Below, in pieces: positions 1 through 8,255 of a stretch of 64,000 nucleotides of DNA. The translations under genes were made by a program, and so were the position numbers. The first letter of the stretch is position 1; each line of letters begins with the position of its first letter. Source of the stretch: Phocaeicola_A sp963652075 (GTDB lineage Bacteria > Bacteroidota > Bacteroidia > Bacteroidales > Bacteroidaceae); NCBI GenBank assembly GCA_963652075.1, contig CAVJRQ010000085.1, positions 1 to 64,000 of the forward strand, in the 5' to 3' direction. Below the pieces are notes generated by a model, which worked only from the letters and a program-made list of their open reading frames with translations, had not been told where the DNA came from and made no database searches.

Positions 1-2
1 CT

Positions 3-119
3 CTTGGTTTGAGGTGTACTATGTTCGGCTACCAATACAGTGAGATTATCCGTTCTTTGATGAGCGTCTACTTCTGTGGCGGCTCGTGCGTAGAGATGGT
101 GGAGTGCCGCGAAGTGTAA
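3..119 (+). pseudogene. IS1380-family transposase fragment, truncated
   Basis: The frame is open from the window edge to a TAA at 117-119. It encodes a stretch containing FGYQYSEIIRSL and VYFCGGSCVE, which I recognise from the N-terminal part of IS1380-family transposases common in Bacteroides (IS612/IS613-like). After the CVE codons (about position 96) the resemblance stops and an unrelated tail of seven codons leads to the stop. The transposase should continue for several hundred residues, so this is a remnant cut off just before the palindrome array at 114. The 5' part lies outside the window. Family assignment is from memory of the motif. Confidence 0.7.
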
Positions 120-194
120 GTACTTACACCGGGCAACGTAAGTACTTACGTGAGCCATCGTAAGTACTTTCATCGGCCATCGTAAGTACTTGCG
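114..194. repeat. Four-unit palindrome array, 22-bp period (array 1)
   Basis: Four copies of a TAAGTACTT core have their GTAC centres at 120, 142, 164 and 186, exactly 22 bp apart. Units 1 and 2 are perfect 16-bp palindromes (114-129 and 136-151); units 3 and 4 keep CGTAAGTACTT with a degenerate right arm. From unit 2 onward the sequence is almost identical to the array at 41842-41902. An 8-bp inverted repeat, GTAGAGAT (90-97) and ATCTCTAC (197-204), brackets the array. Function unknown; it lies between an IS remnant and the his promoter. Confidence 0.9.
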
Positions 195-248
195 TTATCT
201 CTACCTCTTCGGCTCTTATTGGAAATTGAAAAGAAATAGTTCCAAATA

Positions 249-280
249 CTTGCATAATTGAATCGTCCTCTTTAGTTTTG
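249..280 (+). promoter_or_regulatory. Promoter of the his leader and hisGDCB
   Basis: The -7 box TAGTTTTG (273-280) fits the Bacteroidetes TAnnTTTG consensus, with a CTTG -33 box at 249-252 and 20 bp between them. This predicts a transcript start near 287, about 20 nt before the leader-peptide ATG at 308. Confidence 0.7.
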
Positions 281-307
281 CAGCGAAAATTAAAAGAGAA
301 AAGACAA

Positions 308-379
308 ATGATTAGCTTGTTTTTACATCATCACCATCATCCTGACGAAACAATTCGGTGGGCTGAGAGGTGTATGTAA
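308..379 (+). CDS. hisL: his operon leader peptide (23 aa)
   Basis: ATG at 308 opens a 23-codon frame ending with TAA at 377-379. Residues 7-11 are five consecutive histidines (codons 326-340) followed by Pro-Asp, strikingly like the His run and PD of the enteric HisL peptide. It lies about 20 nt after the predicted transcript start and just ahead of a terminator hairpin (399-448) and hisG. The logic is classical attenuation: when charged tRNA-His is scarce the ribosome stalls on the His run. It is too short for standard gene calling, but composition and position make it convincing. Confidence 0.85.
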   Translation: MISLFLHHHHHPDETIRWAERCM

Positions 380-398
380 ATACCTGATGAATCAGATA

Positions 399-448
399 AG
401 ATACGAGAAAAGGCTTGCCGATGATGAGGCGAGCCTTTTTTCGTATCT
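399..448 (+). terminator. his operon attenuator (intrinsic terminator)
   Basis: A 21-bp stem with two mismatched or wobble positions pairs 399-419 with 428-448 around the loop 420-427. Its GC-rich top GGCTTGCC/GGCGAGCC is followed by six T at 436-441. A competing antiterminator can be drawn by hand: 355-364 pairs with 412-421 (four G-U wobbles). A ribosome stalled on the His codons would leave 355-364 free, while one that reaches the leader stop would cover it. The antiterminator is inference; the terminator is plain in the sequence. Confidence 0.85.
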
Positions 449-499
449 CTCCCTGAGGTGAAAATATAAATGAATCAGATAATTAAAAGAGTAAGAATT

Positions 500-1351
500 A
501 TGTTGAGAATTGCAGTGCAGTCGAAAGGCCGTTTGTACGAAGAGACAATGGCTTTGTTGCAAGAAGCGGACATCAAGCTGAGCACATCCAAACGCACCCT
601 CTTGGTGCAGTCTTCCAATTTCCCCGTAGAGGTGCTGTTTTTGCGTGACGATGACATACCGCAGTCCGTAGCCAGTGGCGTGGCGGACTTGGGCATCGTG
701 GGCGAGAACGAGTTTGTGGAACGTGCGGAGGACGCGGAAATCGTTCGCCGGTTGGGCTTCAGCAAATGCCGCCTCTCCTTGGCCATCCCCAAAGCCGAGG
801 AGTATAATGGTCTGGAGTGGTTTGCCGGAAAGAAAATCGCCACTTCCTATCCAAACATCCTGAAGGATTACATGAAACGCAACGGGGTGAATGCGGATAT
901 CCACGTCATCACCGGCTCGGTGGAGATTGCTCCGGGCATTGGCTTGGCACAGGCCATCTTTGATATTGTCAGCTCCGGCTCTACCTTGGTGAGCAACAAC
1001 CTGAAAGAGGTGGAGGTGGTGATGAAGTCGGAGGCGTTGCTCATCGGCAACAAGCGGTTGGACGACGAGAAGCGTGCTGCGCTCAACGAACTCCTTTTCC
1101 GCATAGAAGCCGTGAAGAGTGCCGAAGACAAGAAATACGTGCTGATGAACGCGCCTACGGACAGGTTGCAGGACATCATCAGCGTGTTGCCCGGTGTGAA
1201 GAGCCCTACCGTGATGCCCCTTGCGCAAGAGGGATGGAGCTCCGTGCATACCGTGCTCGACGAGAAATGTTTCTGGGAGATTATCGGCAAGTTGAAGTCA
1301 CTTGGCGCACAGGGCATCCTGGTGCTGCCCATTGAAAAGATGATTCTGTAA
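500..1351 (+). CDS. hisG: ATP phosphoribosyltransferase, long form
   Basis: Catalyses the first step of histidine synthesis, joining ATP and PRPP to give phosphoribosyl-ATP. The product is 283 aa, the length of the long HisG form that carries a C-terminal ACT-like regulatory domain and needs no HisZ. It begins MLRIAVQSKGRL, the family's usual N-terminus; an in-frame ATG at 470 would add ten uncharacteristic residues, so 500 is preferred. The PRPP-binding region holds ISSGSTL-like residues (here VSSGSTLV, about 160-167). First gene of hisGDCB, preceded by the leader and attenuator. Feedback inhibition by histidine is expected from the family. Confidence 0.96.
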   Translation: MLRIAVQSKGRLYEETMALLQEADIKLSTSKRTLLVQSSNFPVEVLFLRDDDIPQSVASGVADLGIVGENEFVERAEDAEIVRRLGFSKCRLSLAIPKAEEYNGLEWFAGKKIATSYPNILKDYMKRNGVNADIHVITGSVEIAPGIGLAQAIFDIVSSGSTLVSNNLKEVEVVMKSEALLIGNKRLDDEKRAALNELLFRIEAVKSAEDKKYVLMNAPTDRLQDIISVLPGVKSPTVMPLAQEGWSSVHTVLDEKCFWEIIGKLKSLGAQGILVLPIEKMIL

Positions 1352-1386
1352 GCTGCTCCGTGTGTAACCCTTAAAATCAAGAAGAG

Positions 1387-2673
1387 ATGAATGTAATCAG
1401 ATATCCGAAAGAGTCGGAATGGTCCGACATTGTGAAACGTCCCGTTGCGGACCTGGAGACGTTGCGCCAAACCGTGGGCAACATCCTGCAGGCCGTGAAG
1501 GAGGGAGGCGACAAGGCTGTGATGGCTTACGAAGAACAGTTTGACAAGGCGCGTCTTCTCTCCCTGCGGGTGCCTCCCGAGGAGGAAGCGGAGGCTTGCG
1601 CTCTGGTGGACGATGACCTGAAGGAGGCCATGACGTTGGCAAAGGAAAACATCGAGACGTTCCATGCCGCCCAACGCTTTGAGAGCAAAAAAGTGGAGAC
1701 GCGTCCCGGCGTAGTCTGCTGGCAGAAAGCCGTAGGCATCGAGAAGGTGGGTCTCTACATACCCGGCGGTACAGCCCCGTTGTTCTCTACCGTGCTGATG
1801 CTTGCCATCCCCGCACGATTGGCGGGATGCAAGGAGATAGTCCTCTGTACCCCTCCCGACAAGGACGGGAAGGTGAACCCCGCCATTGTGTATGCCGCCA
1901 AACTGGCTGGCGTAAGCAAACTCTTCAAAGCCGGTGGCGTACAGGCCATTGGTGCCATGGCTTACGGCACGGAGAGCATCCCTAAGGTGTATAAGATATT
2001 TGGACCGGGCAACCAGTACGTGATGGCAGCCAAACAGCTGGTGTCGCTGCACGACGTAGCCATTGACATGCCCGCCGGTCCGTCCGAGGTGGAAGTGGTG
2101 GCGGATGCCGCGTCGAATCCGGCCTTTGTGGCTGCCGACCTCTTGTCGCAGGCTGAACATGGGGTAGACAGCCAGACTTTGCTGGTGACGACTTCTGAGG
2201 AGTTGATTGCTGCCGTGCAGGCGGAGGTGGAACGCCAGTTGCAAGCGTTGCCTCGTAAGGAGATTGCCGCCCACTCTTTGGCCAACAGCAAACTGGTGCT
2301 GGTGCGCGACATGGACGAGGCCATGGCGTTGACCAACCTCTATGCTCCCGAACACCTGATACTCGAAACGGCGGACTACCTCTCGTTGGCCGAACGGGTG
2401 GTCAACGCCGGTTCCGTCTTCTTGGGACAGTATGCCACCGAGAGTGCGGGCGACTACGCCTCGGGAACCAACCATACGTTACCGACCAAGGGCTATGCCA
2501 AAGCCTATGGCGGAGTTTGCTTGGACAGCTTTGTACGCAAAATCACCTTTCAGGAGCTTACGGCGGAGGGCATTGCCCACATCGGTCCGGCCATCGAGCG
2601 GATGGCGGCGGCCGAACAGCTGGACGCTCACAAAAACGCGGTCACCGTCCGCTTGAAATCTTTAAAATCTTGA
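1387..2673 (+). CDS. hisD: Histidinol dehydrogenase
   Basis: Performs the last two oxidations of the pathway, L-histidinol to histidinal to histidine, with NAD and a bound zinc. The 428-aa length is typical. Visible family signatures include IPGGTAPL, the GPSEVEVVAD stretch, LSQAEHG (zinc and catalytic region), YAPEHL and NHTLPT. It follows hisG by 35 bp on the same strand and its stop overlaps an ATG of the hisC frame (TGATG at 2671-2675), so it belongs to the same transcript. No irregularities seen. Confidence 0.97.
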   Translation: MNVIRYPKESEWSDIVKRPVADLETLRQTVGNILQAVKEGGDKAVMAYEEQFDKARLLSLRVPPEEEAEACALVDDDLKEAMTLAKENIETFHAAQRFESKKVETRPGVVCWQKAVGIEKVGLYIPGGTAPLFSTVLMLAIPARLAGCKEIVLCTPPDKDGKVNPAIVYAAKLAGVSKLFKAGGVQAIGAMAYGTESIPKVYKIFGPGNQYVMAAKQLVSLHDVAIDMPAGPSEVEVVADAASNPAFVAADLLSQAEHGVDSQTLLVTTSEELIAAVQAEVERQLQALPRKEIAAHSLANSKLVLVRDMDEAMALTNLYAPEHLILETADYLSLAERVVNAGSVFLGQYATESAGDYASGTNHTLPTKGYAKAYGGVCLDSFVRKITFQELTAEGIAHIGPAIERMAAAEQLDAHKNAVTVRLKSLKS

Positions 2674-2678
2674 TGCCT

Positions 2679-3731
2679 ATGAAATCCTTACAAGAACTTA
2701 CACGACCCAACATCTGGTGCTTGAAGCCTTACTCGTCCGCGCGCGACGAGTATAAAGGGGTGGAGGCTTCGGTCTTCCTGGATGCCAATGAGAATCCGTA
2801 TAACCAACCCTTTAACCGCTATCCGGATCCTTTACAGACACTCCTCAAAAAGGAACTGTCGCACATCAAGGGCGTGCCGGCCGAGTGCATCTTCTTGGGC
2901 AACGGCAGCGACGAGGCCATCGATTTGGTCTTCCGCACGTTCTGCGAGCCGGGTGTGGACAATGTGGTTGCCATCGACCCCACGTATGGCATGTACGAGG
3001 TATGTGCCGACATCAATAACGTGGCTTACCGCAAGGTGCAGCTCGACGAGCGGTTCCGGTTTTCCGCCGAAGCCATGCTGAGTGCGGCGGACGACCATAC
3101 GAAAGTGATGTTTCTCTGCTCGCCCAACAACCCTACCGGCAACGCGCTCCAGCGTGAGGAGATAGAGAAGCTGTTGCGGGAGTTTGACGGGCTGGTGGTG
3201 GTGGACGAAGCCTACATCGACTTTGCGGACGAACCTTCCTTTGCACGGAACCTGTCGGAATGTCCCAACCTGATTGTGTTGCAGACTTTCTCCAAGGCGT
3301 GGGGATGCGCCGCCATCCGTTTGGGCATGGCCTTTGCCTCACCGGAGATTATTTCCCTGTTTAACAAGGTGAAGTATCCCTACAACATCAACCAGCTGAC
3401 TCAACAACAGGCATTGGGCCAGTTGCAGCGCAACTACGAGGTGAAACGGATGGTTGCCACGCTGCGCGAGGAACGTACCCGATTGATGGAAGAGTTCAGT
3501 CAGTTGCCCTGTTGCCTGAAGATTTATCCGACAAACGCCAACTTCTTCTTGACGAAAGTCACCGACGCTTCGGCCATCTACGCCTATTTGGTGCGGAAGG
3601 GTATCATCGTGCGCAACCGTACGCACGTTACGTTGTGCCACAACTGCCTGCGCGTCACCGTGGGCACGCGTGCCGAAGACAGCGCCTTGCTCGAAGCGTT
3701 GCGCGCCTATAAGGAAGGAGGAAACGAATGA
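2679..3731 (+). CDS. hisC: Histidinol-phosphate aminotransferase
   Basis: PLP enzyme converting imidazole-acetol phosphate and glutamate to histidinol phosphate. The 350-aa frame shows the fold-type I landmarks: SPNNPTGN, the VVDEAYIDF stretch, and the Schiff-base lysine in TFSKAWG (about K206). I start it at 2679 (MKSLQELTRPNIW), which fits the family N-terminus. An ATG at 2673 overlapping the hisD stop is equally possible and would add two residues. The frame stays open to 2517, but that would overlap hisD by over 150 bp. Its stop overlaps the hisB start. Confidence 0.95.
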   Translation: MKSLQELTRPNIWCLKPYSSARDEYKGVEASVFLDANENPYNQPFNRYPDPLQTLLKKELSHIKGVPAECIFLGNGSDEAIDLVFRTFCEPGVDNVVAIDPTYGMYEVCADINNVAYRKVQLDERFRFSAEAMLSAADDHTKVMFLCSPNNPTGNALQREEIEKLLREFDGLVVVDEAYIDFADEPSFARNLSECPNLIVLQTFSKAWGCAAIRLGMAFASPEIISLFNKVKYPYNINQLTQQQALGQLQRNYEVKRMVATLREERTRLMEEFSQLPCCLKIYPTNANFFLTKVTDASAIYAYLVRKGIIVRNRTHVTLCHNCLRVTVGTRAEDSALLEALRAYKEGGNE

Positions 3732-4849
3732 TGAAGAAACGAGCGCTCTTTATTGACCGGGACGGAACGTTGGTCATCGAACCGCCCGTGGACTGCCAAC
3801 TCGACGCGTTGGAAAAGCTGGAGTTCTATCCGGGTGCCATCACCAACCTGGCTTTCATCCGCGGCAAACTGGACTTCGAGTTCGTGATGGTGACCAACCA
3901 AGACGGGTTGGGAACCGCTTCTTTCCCCGAGGAAACCTTTTGGCCGGCGCACAACCTGATGCTCAAAACCTATGCCGGTGAAGGGGTCACGTTCGATGAG
4001 ATTCTCATAGACCGCAGCTTCCCGGAGGACAATGCGCCCACCCGCAAGCCCCGTACGGGCATGATGGGTGCCTATATGGATGGCGGTTACGATTTGGCCT
4101 CCAGCTATGTGATAGGAGACCGCCTCACGGATGTGGAGTTGGCTAAGAACTTGGGGTGCAAGGCCATTTGGCTGCACGATGAGGCTGGGCAACTGCCGGA
4201 GGCGTTGCGTGAGACCTGTGCGCTGATTACCCCCTCGTGGAGCAGAATAGCGGAATTTCTCTTTGCCGGCGAACGCAAGGCGGAGGTAAGGCGCACCACC
4301 AAAGAGACCGACATCTATGTGTCGCTCAACCTCGACGGTGCAGGGAAGAGTGACATCCACTCCGGACTTGGATTTTTCGACCATATGCTGGAGCAGATTG
4401 CCAAGCATGGCGGCATGGATTTGACCGTTCGCGTCAATGGGGACTTGTATGTGGACGAGCACCACACCATAGAAGACACCGCACTGGCGTTGGGCGAGTG
4501 CCTCAACCGGGCACTCGGGAGCAAACGGGGCATTGAGCGTTACGGCTATTGCCTGCCCATGGACGATTGCCTCTGCCAGGTGACACTCGACTTTGGCGGT
4601 CGTCCCTGGTTGGTATGGGATGCCACATTTCGTCGCGAGCGGATAGGGGAGATGCCTACAGAGATGTTCCTTCACTTCTTCAAATCGTTGAGCGATGCCG
4701 CCCGGATGAATCTGAACATCAAGGCGGAAGGCGAGAACGAGCATCACAAGATTGAGGGCATCTTCAAAGCCTTGGCACGTTCGCTCAGGATGGCAGTGAA
4801 GCGTGACATCTACCATTATGAGTTGCCTTCCACCAAAGGAATGCTTTAG
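3728..4849 (+). CDS. hisB: Bifunctional histidinol-phosphatase / imidazoleglycerol-phosphate dehydratase
   Basis: A fusion of two pathway steps in one 373-aa chain. Residues 1-170 form a HAD phosphatase (nucleophile motif FIDRDGTL, D10/D12), and about 185-373 form the IGP dehydratase with its metal-binding motifs DEHHTIED and EHHKIEG. ATG at 3728 overlaps the hisC stop; a second ATG follows directly at 3731. It is the last his gene here: hisH, hisA, hisF and hisIE are not in the window, so the pathway is split between loci. A strong hairpin follows at 4868-4904. Confidence 0.96.
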   Translation: MMKKRALFIDRDGTLVIEPPVDCQLDALEKLEFYPGAITNLAFIRGKLDFEFVMVTNQDGLGTASFPEETFWPAHNLMLKTYAGEGVTFDEILIDRSFPEDNAPTRKPRTGMMGAYMDGGYDLASSYVIGDRLTDVELAKNLGCKAIWLHDEAGQLPEALRETCALITPSWSRIAEFLFAGERKAEVRRTTKETDIYVSLNLDGAGKSDIHSGLGFFDHMLEQIAKHGGMDLTVRVNGDLYVDEHHTIEDTALALGECLNRALGSKRGIERYGYCLPMDDCLCQVTLDFGGRPWLVWDATFRRERIGEMPTEMFLHFFKSLSDAARMNLNIKAEGENEHHKIEGIFKALARSLRMAVKRDIYHYELPSTKGML

Positions 4850-4867
4850 AAACCCCTTATAAGTTGC

Positions 4868-4904
4868 GAGGTCTGATGGAACGTCCCTTGTTCCGCCAGA
4901 CCTC
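4868..4904. terminator. Hairpin between hisB and the convergent receptor gene
   Basis: GAGGTCTG (4868-4875) pairs with CAGACCTC (4897-4904), with an inner GGAAC/GTTCC stem. It sits in the 91-bp gap between the ends of two converging genes, so it probably terminates both directions. Confidence 0.7.
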
Positions 4905-4940
4905 GTCCTTCGTCTATTTTGCTGCAAGTAGTTTCTTTCG

Positions 4941-6995
4941 CTACAAGTCGAATTGGTAGCTTACTCCTGCCCGGAACTGAAAGCCGGGTTGTGGCACGTT
5001 GCCGTGGTCATAGTAGCTCTTGTTGAAGAGGTTGTTGGCCTCCACGAAGAGCTGGTAAGCCGGGGCGTTCCATTGGAGTTTGGCATCCAGCAGGGCATAG
5101 GGCTTGTAGGCTCGTTGCTCTCCGCTCACACTGGCGGAGTAGTCCGTGTAACACCCCATGCGGTCTTGCCAACGGAAAGTCCAGTCTGCCGTCAGCCGTT
5201 TCAGGATGCGGTGGCCGAGGCGCACCATCACCTTGTGGCGCAGGTACTCCAGGGCGTATTGCGACTCGTACTTGGCCTCTTCCGTCTTGTCACGGTTGAT
5301 GTAGCTATATCCAGCGTAGAGCGTTTGGAGCGGGAAGTCCGCCGAGATGAGTTTGCTGAAATCCACCAGGGTGGACAGCTCCACGCCTGTAGTGTTGATG
5401 CGGGTATGGTTCATCGAGTAGAAAATCGTCTCGTCCACGGGTCGCACCCAATCAATCAAATCCTTTCCCCGGTGATGGTAAACGCTCATCGTCGCCTCAA
5501 ATCCCGTGAGTAGGTATTTCATACCCACCTCGTAGGCCTGCATCCTCTCCGGCTTCAGGTTCTTGTTGCCTTGATGCGTGGCGTTGGTGGTGTAGTAGAG
5601 TTCGGTGAAGGTGGGCATGCGCAGTGACGTGTTCCACGAAGCGTAAGCTTTCCATTGAGGGGTCAGCCAGTAGGAAGCGTCCACTCCGGGGAAGAGGTGG
5701 AAACGCTTGTCCCAATCGGTGTTCATCGTGGCGACGAAACCTGCGGACAGGGAGAGGCGCGACAGTAACAGCGTATGCTCGGCATGCAGGCTGACGTTCG
5801 TGCGGTTGCGCCCTTTGGTGTACTGGGCATCTCGCCCCGACACGCGTTTGGGGTGGGCGAGTGGCTCACCCAACACCGTGCTGACGACATCCTCGTTGCG
5901 CATCTCCGCTCCAAAGGCGGTCTTGCCTAAGCTGGTGGTGAGATAGCTGTTGAGGTTCAGTCCGTACGTCGTGGTACGATGGTCGTTGAAGGGCGACACG
6001 CTGGCATCGCCCCTTGCCAGCTCGAAGTGGTCGTAGGCTTGTGTCCAGTACGCTTGGGGCAAGAGACGGATGAACCCTTTGGTCTCCGCCTGCACCGAGG
6101 CGAAATATTTGCGTGTCTCCTCGTACTGGTCGGGGAATTTGGCACTGTAGAAGGTGTTGGCACCATAGTCTTTCTTCGAGAGTCCGGCTTGCCACTTGAG
6201 GTCTGCCTGCGGATGACGGAAAGAACCTTGGTAGAATGCGCGCAGGGTGTTGAAGTCGCTGTTGGTGGTGGCCCCGTCGCTTCGGCTATAGCCGGCGGAG
6301 AGCTGGTTGCTGATGCGTTTGTCGCTCAGGTTGAGCCGTAAGCCGCCGCTCGCCAGTCCGTAGGAACCTCCTTCGGCATGCACGGCGGCATGGCTTTGTC
6401 GGTCGGTCTTGGTGACAATGTTGATGGCACCCAACAGGGACGAAGTGCCATAGGCACGCCCGGCAGGTCCTTCGAGAACCTCGATGCGTTCAATGTCTTT
6501 TAAGTCAACAGGGAAATCGGCGGCGTTGTGCCCGGTCTGCGGGTCGCAGATGTTTACGCCATTGAGCAGGAGGGTGATTTGGTCAAACGTACCCCCGCGG
6601 ATACTGATGTCGGTTTGGATGCCTTGTTCTCCTCTTTGGCGGACATCCACGCCAATGACATACTTGAGTAAGTCGTTCACACTCTGAACGGGTGCCGCGG
6701 CAATGGTGGCGCGGTCGATTACCGTGACGGTACGTGCCGCTTGGTTCAGCGTCAAAGGCACGCGCGAGGCTGTCACCTCCACCTCCTCCATCTCCACAAG
6801 GGTCTCCTCTTTCTGCTCTGAAGAGTGGTTCACCGTCTGTGCCGACACGCTCTCCGTATTGGCGAAAGCCAATGTGGCGAACGAAAGCACACCGATGCGT
6901 ACCTCTCTCCTCAGACTGCGGAACACGGAGTAGTGCTTGCGGTTCAGCTGACGGAAGGTGATGAGCCTACGGTAGTTAGCTTTTTGTTTGTACAT
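4941..6995 (-). CDS. TonB-dependent outer-membrane receptor, BtuB/FepA-like
   Basis: A 684-aa energised outer-membrane transporter. After the signal region (cleavage likely after VSAQ, about residue 53) comes a TonB-box-like stretch (ETLVEMEEVEVTA), a plug domain (about 70-185, with RGGTFDQITLLLNGV and GPAGRAYGTSSLLGAINI) and a barrel ending in the aromatic-rich YQFDL. It has no CNA-B or carboxypeptidase-like N-terminal domain and no SusD partner, so it resembles the vitamin or siderophore class more than SusC. The roughly 30 basic residues before the hydrophobic signal core make the leader unusually long. I found no cobalamin riboswitch upstream; the substrate is unknown. Confidence 0.88.
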   Translation of the reverse strand: MYKQKANYRRLITFRQLNRKHYSVFRSLRREVRIGVLSFATLAFANTESVSAQTVNHSSEQKEETLVEMEEVEVTASRVPLTLNQAARTVTVIDRATIAAAPVQSVNDLLKYVIGVDVRQRGEQGIQTDISIRGGTFDQITLLLNGVNICDPQTGHNAADFPVDLKDIERIEVLEGPAGRAYGTSSLLGAINIVTKTDRQSHAAVHAEGGSYGLASGGLRLNLSDKRISNQLSAGYSRSDGATTNSDFNTLRAFYQGSFRHPQADLKWQAGLSKKDYGANTFYSAKFPDQYEETRKYFASVQAETKGFIRLLPQAYWTQAYDHFELARGDASVSPFNDHRTTTYGLNLNSYLTTSLGKTAFGAEMRNEDVVSTVLGEPLAHPKRVSGRDAQYTKGRNRTNVSLHAEHTLLLSRLSLSAGFVATMNTDWDKRFHLFPGVDASYWLTPQWKAYASWNTSLRMPTFTELYYTTNATHQGNKNLKPERMQAYEVGMKYLLTGFEATMSVYHHRGKDLIDWVRPVDETIFYSMNHTRINTTGVELSTLVDFSKLISADFPLQTLYAGYSYINRDKTEEAKYESQYALEYLRHKVMVRLGHRILKRLTADWTFRWQDRMGCYTDYSASVSGEQRAYKPYALLDAKLQWNAPAYQLFVEANNLFNKSYYDHGNVPQPGFQFRAGVSYQFDL

Positions 6996-7158
6996 AAATG
7001 ATAATTAAACTGTGATGTTTTGCAAAATTGCGCGCCAAAGGTAGGCAAATCTTGCATAAAAGCCCTACTTTTGCAGTGCCAAAAGCGGGCGACTTCTTGC
7101 AGCCGACAACGATATCCGCTGACGGACAGAATCATACGATTGTAAAGTATTAAGTGTC

Positions 7159-8100
7159 ATGTTACAGTTTCTCAAGAATTGGACTTTGCCGGTAGCCATG
7201 TTGGTGGGAGCTTGTGTTTATCTCTTTTTCAGTCAGGTCTCTTTCGTTGCTCCCTTGAAGCCTTTCATGCGTTTGATGATTGGTTGGCTCACTCCCGTAC
7301 TGATTTTCACAATGCTGTTTGTCACCTTCTGCAAGGTTTCTCCCCGCAACCTTCGGATTCGTGCGTGGCATCTGTGGCTCTCGCTCATTCAGATTGTCGG
7401 TTGTGTGGCGGTCTACTATGCCTTGCTTCCCCTTGACAAGGTGGTGGCGGAGGCGGGCATGGTCTGCGTCATCTGTCCCACAGCCACCGCGGCGGCTGTC
7501 ATCACGGGCAAGCTGGGAGGCAGTGCCTCTTCGCTGACGGCTTACACGCTGCTCTCCAACTTCCTGACCACCACCATCGTGCCTGTTATATTCCCCTTGG
7601 TGGCTCCTCATGCCGGACAGGACTTCTTCACCTCTTTCCTGATGATACTGGGCAAGATATTTCCGTTGCTCATCTGTCCTTTCTTGGCGGCGTGCGTCGT
7701 GCAGTATGCCTTCCCCAGGCTGAACAGAGCCATCACGTCCTATCCCAACTTGGCCTTCTACCTGTGGGCGGTTTCTTTGTCCATCGTCACGGGGCAGACG
7801 GTGAAGTCGTTGATGCACAGTACCGCTTCCCCTATGGCGGAGCTATGGATAGCTTTGGTGGCATTGGTGCTTTGCTGCCTCCAGTTTTTCCTTGGCAAGA
7901 CTATCGGCAGTCAGTATAACGACCGCATCAGCGCAGGTCAGGCCCTCGGACAGAAAAACACCGTGCTGGCCATCTGGATGTCCTACACCTTCCTTACCCC
8001 TGTTTCGTCCGTAGGTCCGGGTTCGTATGTCCTTTGGCAGAACATCATCAACAGCTGGCAGCTTTGGAAGAAGCGTCGCAGAGATTCTAAGGCTCAATAG
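7159..8100 (+). CDS. Bile acid:sodium symporter (BASS)-like membrane transporter
   Basis: A 313-aa polytopic inner-membrane protein with about eight to nine hydrophobic segments and no signal peptide. Conserved-looking small-residue loops (ICPTATAAAV, LLSNFLTTTIVP) and the GQALGQKNTVLAIWM stretch match BASS-superfamily transporters, which move organic anions with sodium. The actual substrate cannot be read from sequence. It is a single gene, divergent from the receptor gene and followed by a hairpin at 8162-8188. A TACTTTTG box (7066-7073) may be its -7 element. Confidence 0.75.
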   Translation: MLQFLKNWTLPVAMLVGACVYLFFSQVSFVAPLKPFMRLMIGWLTPVLIFTMLFVTFCKVSPRNLRIRAWHLWLSLIQIVGCVAVYYALLPLDKVVAEAGMVCVICPTATAAAVITGKLGGSASSLTAYTLLSNFLTTTIVPVIFPLVAPHAGQDFFTSFLMILGKIFPLLICPFLAACVVQYAFPRLNRAITSYPNLAFYLWAVSLSIVTGQTVKSLMHSTASPMAELWIALVALVLCCLQFFLGKTIGSQYNDRISAGQALGQKNTVLAIWMSYTFLTPVSSVGPGSYVLWQNIINSWQLWKKRRRDSKAQ

Positions 8101-8161
8101 TCCTCATTGCCCTGGTCGTGAGTGAACTTTTCGGATACGTTTGTCCCGTTTGTCGGTAAAA

Positions 8162-8188
8162 TCGGGGTGTTGGTTGATAACGCCCCGA
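8162..8188 (+). terminator. Hairpin after the BASS-like gene
   Basis: TCGGGGTGTT (8162-8171) pairs with AACGCCCCGA (8179-8188) with one G-U pair. No clear T-run follows, so terminator function is only probable. Confidence 0.5.
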
Positions 8189-8255
8189 CCTGGATTAAAC
8201 TTGCTCCCTTTTCGTTGGTCATAAGTGTGTTATTAAACTTATAAAGTAAACGACG

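Noticed and set aside
2517..2678. Upstream extension of hisC inside hisD
   Set aside because: Would overlap hisD by more than 150 bp and add residues absent from the family; internal ATG at 2679 fits.
6996..7158. Cobalamin riboswitch upstream of the BtuB-like receptor
   Set aside because: I found no B12-box-like or other conserved riboswitch core in the 163-bp gap.
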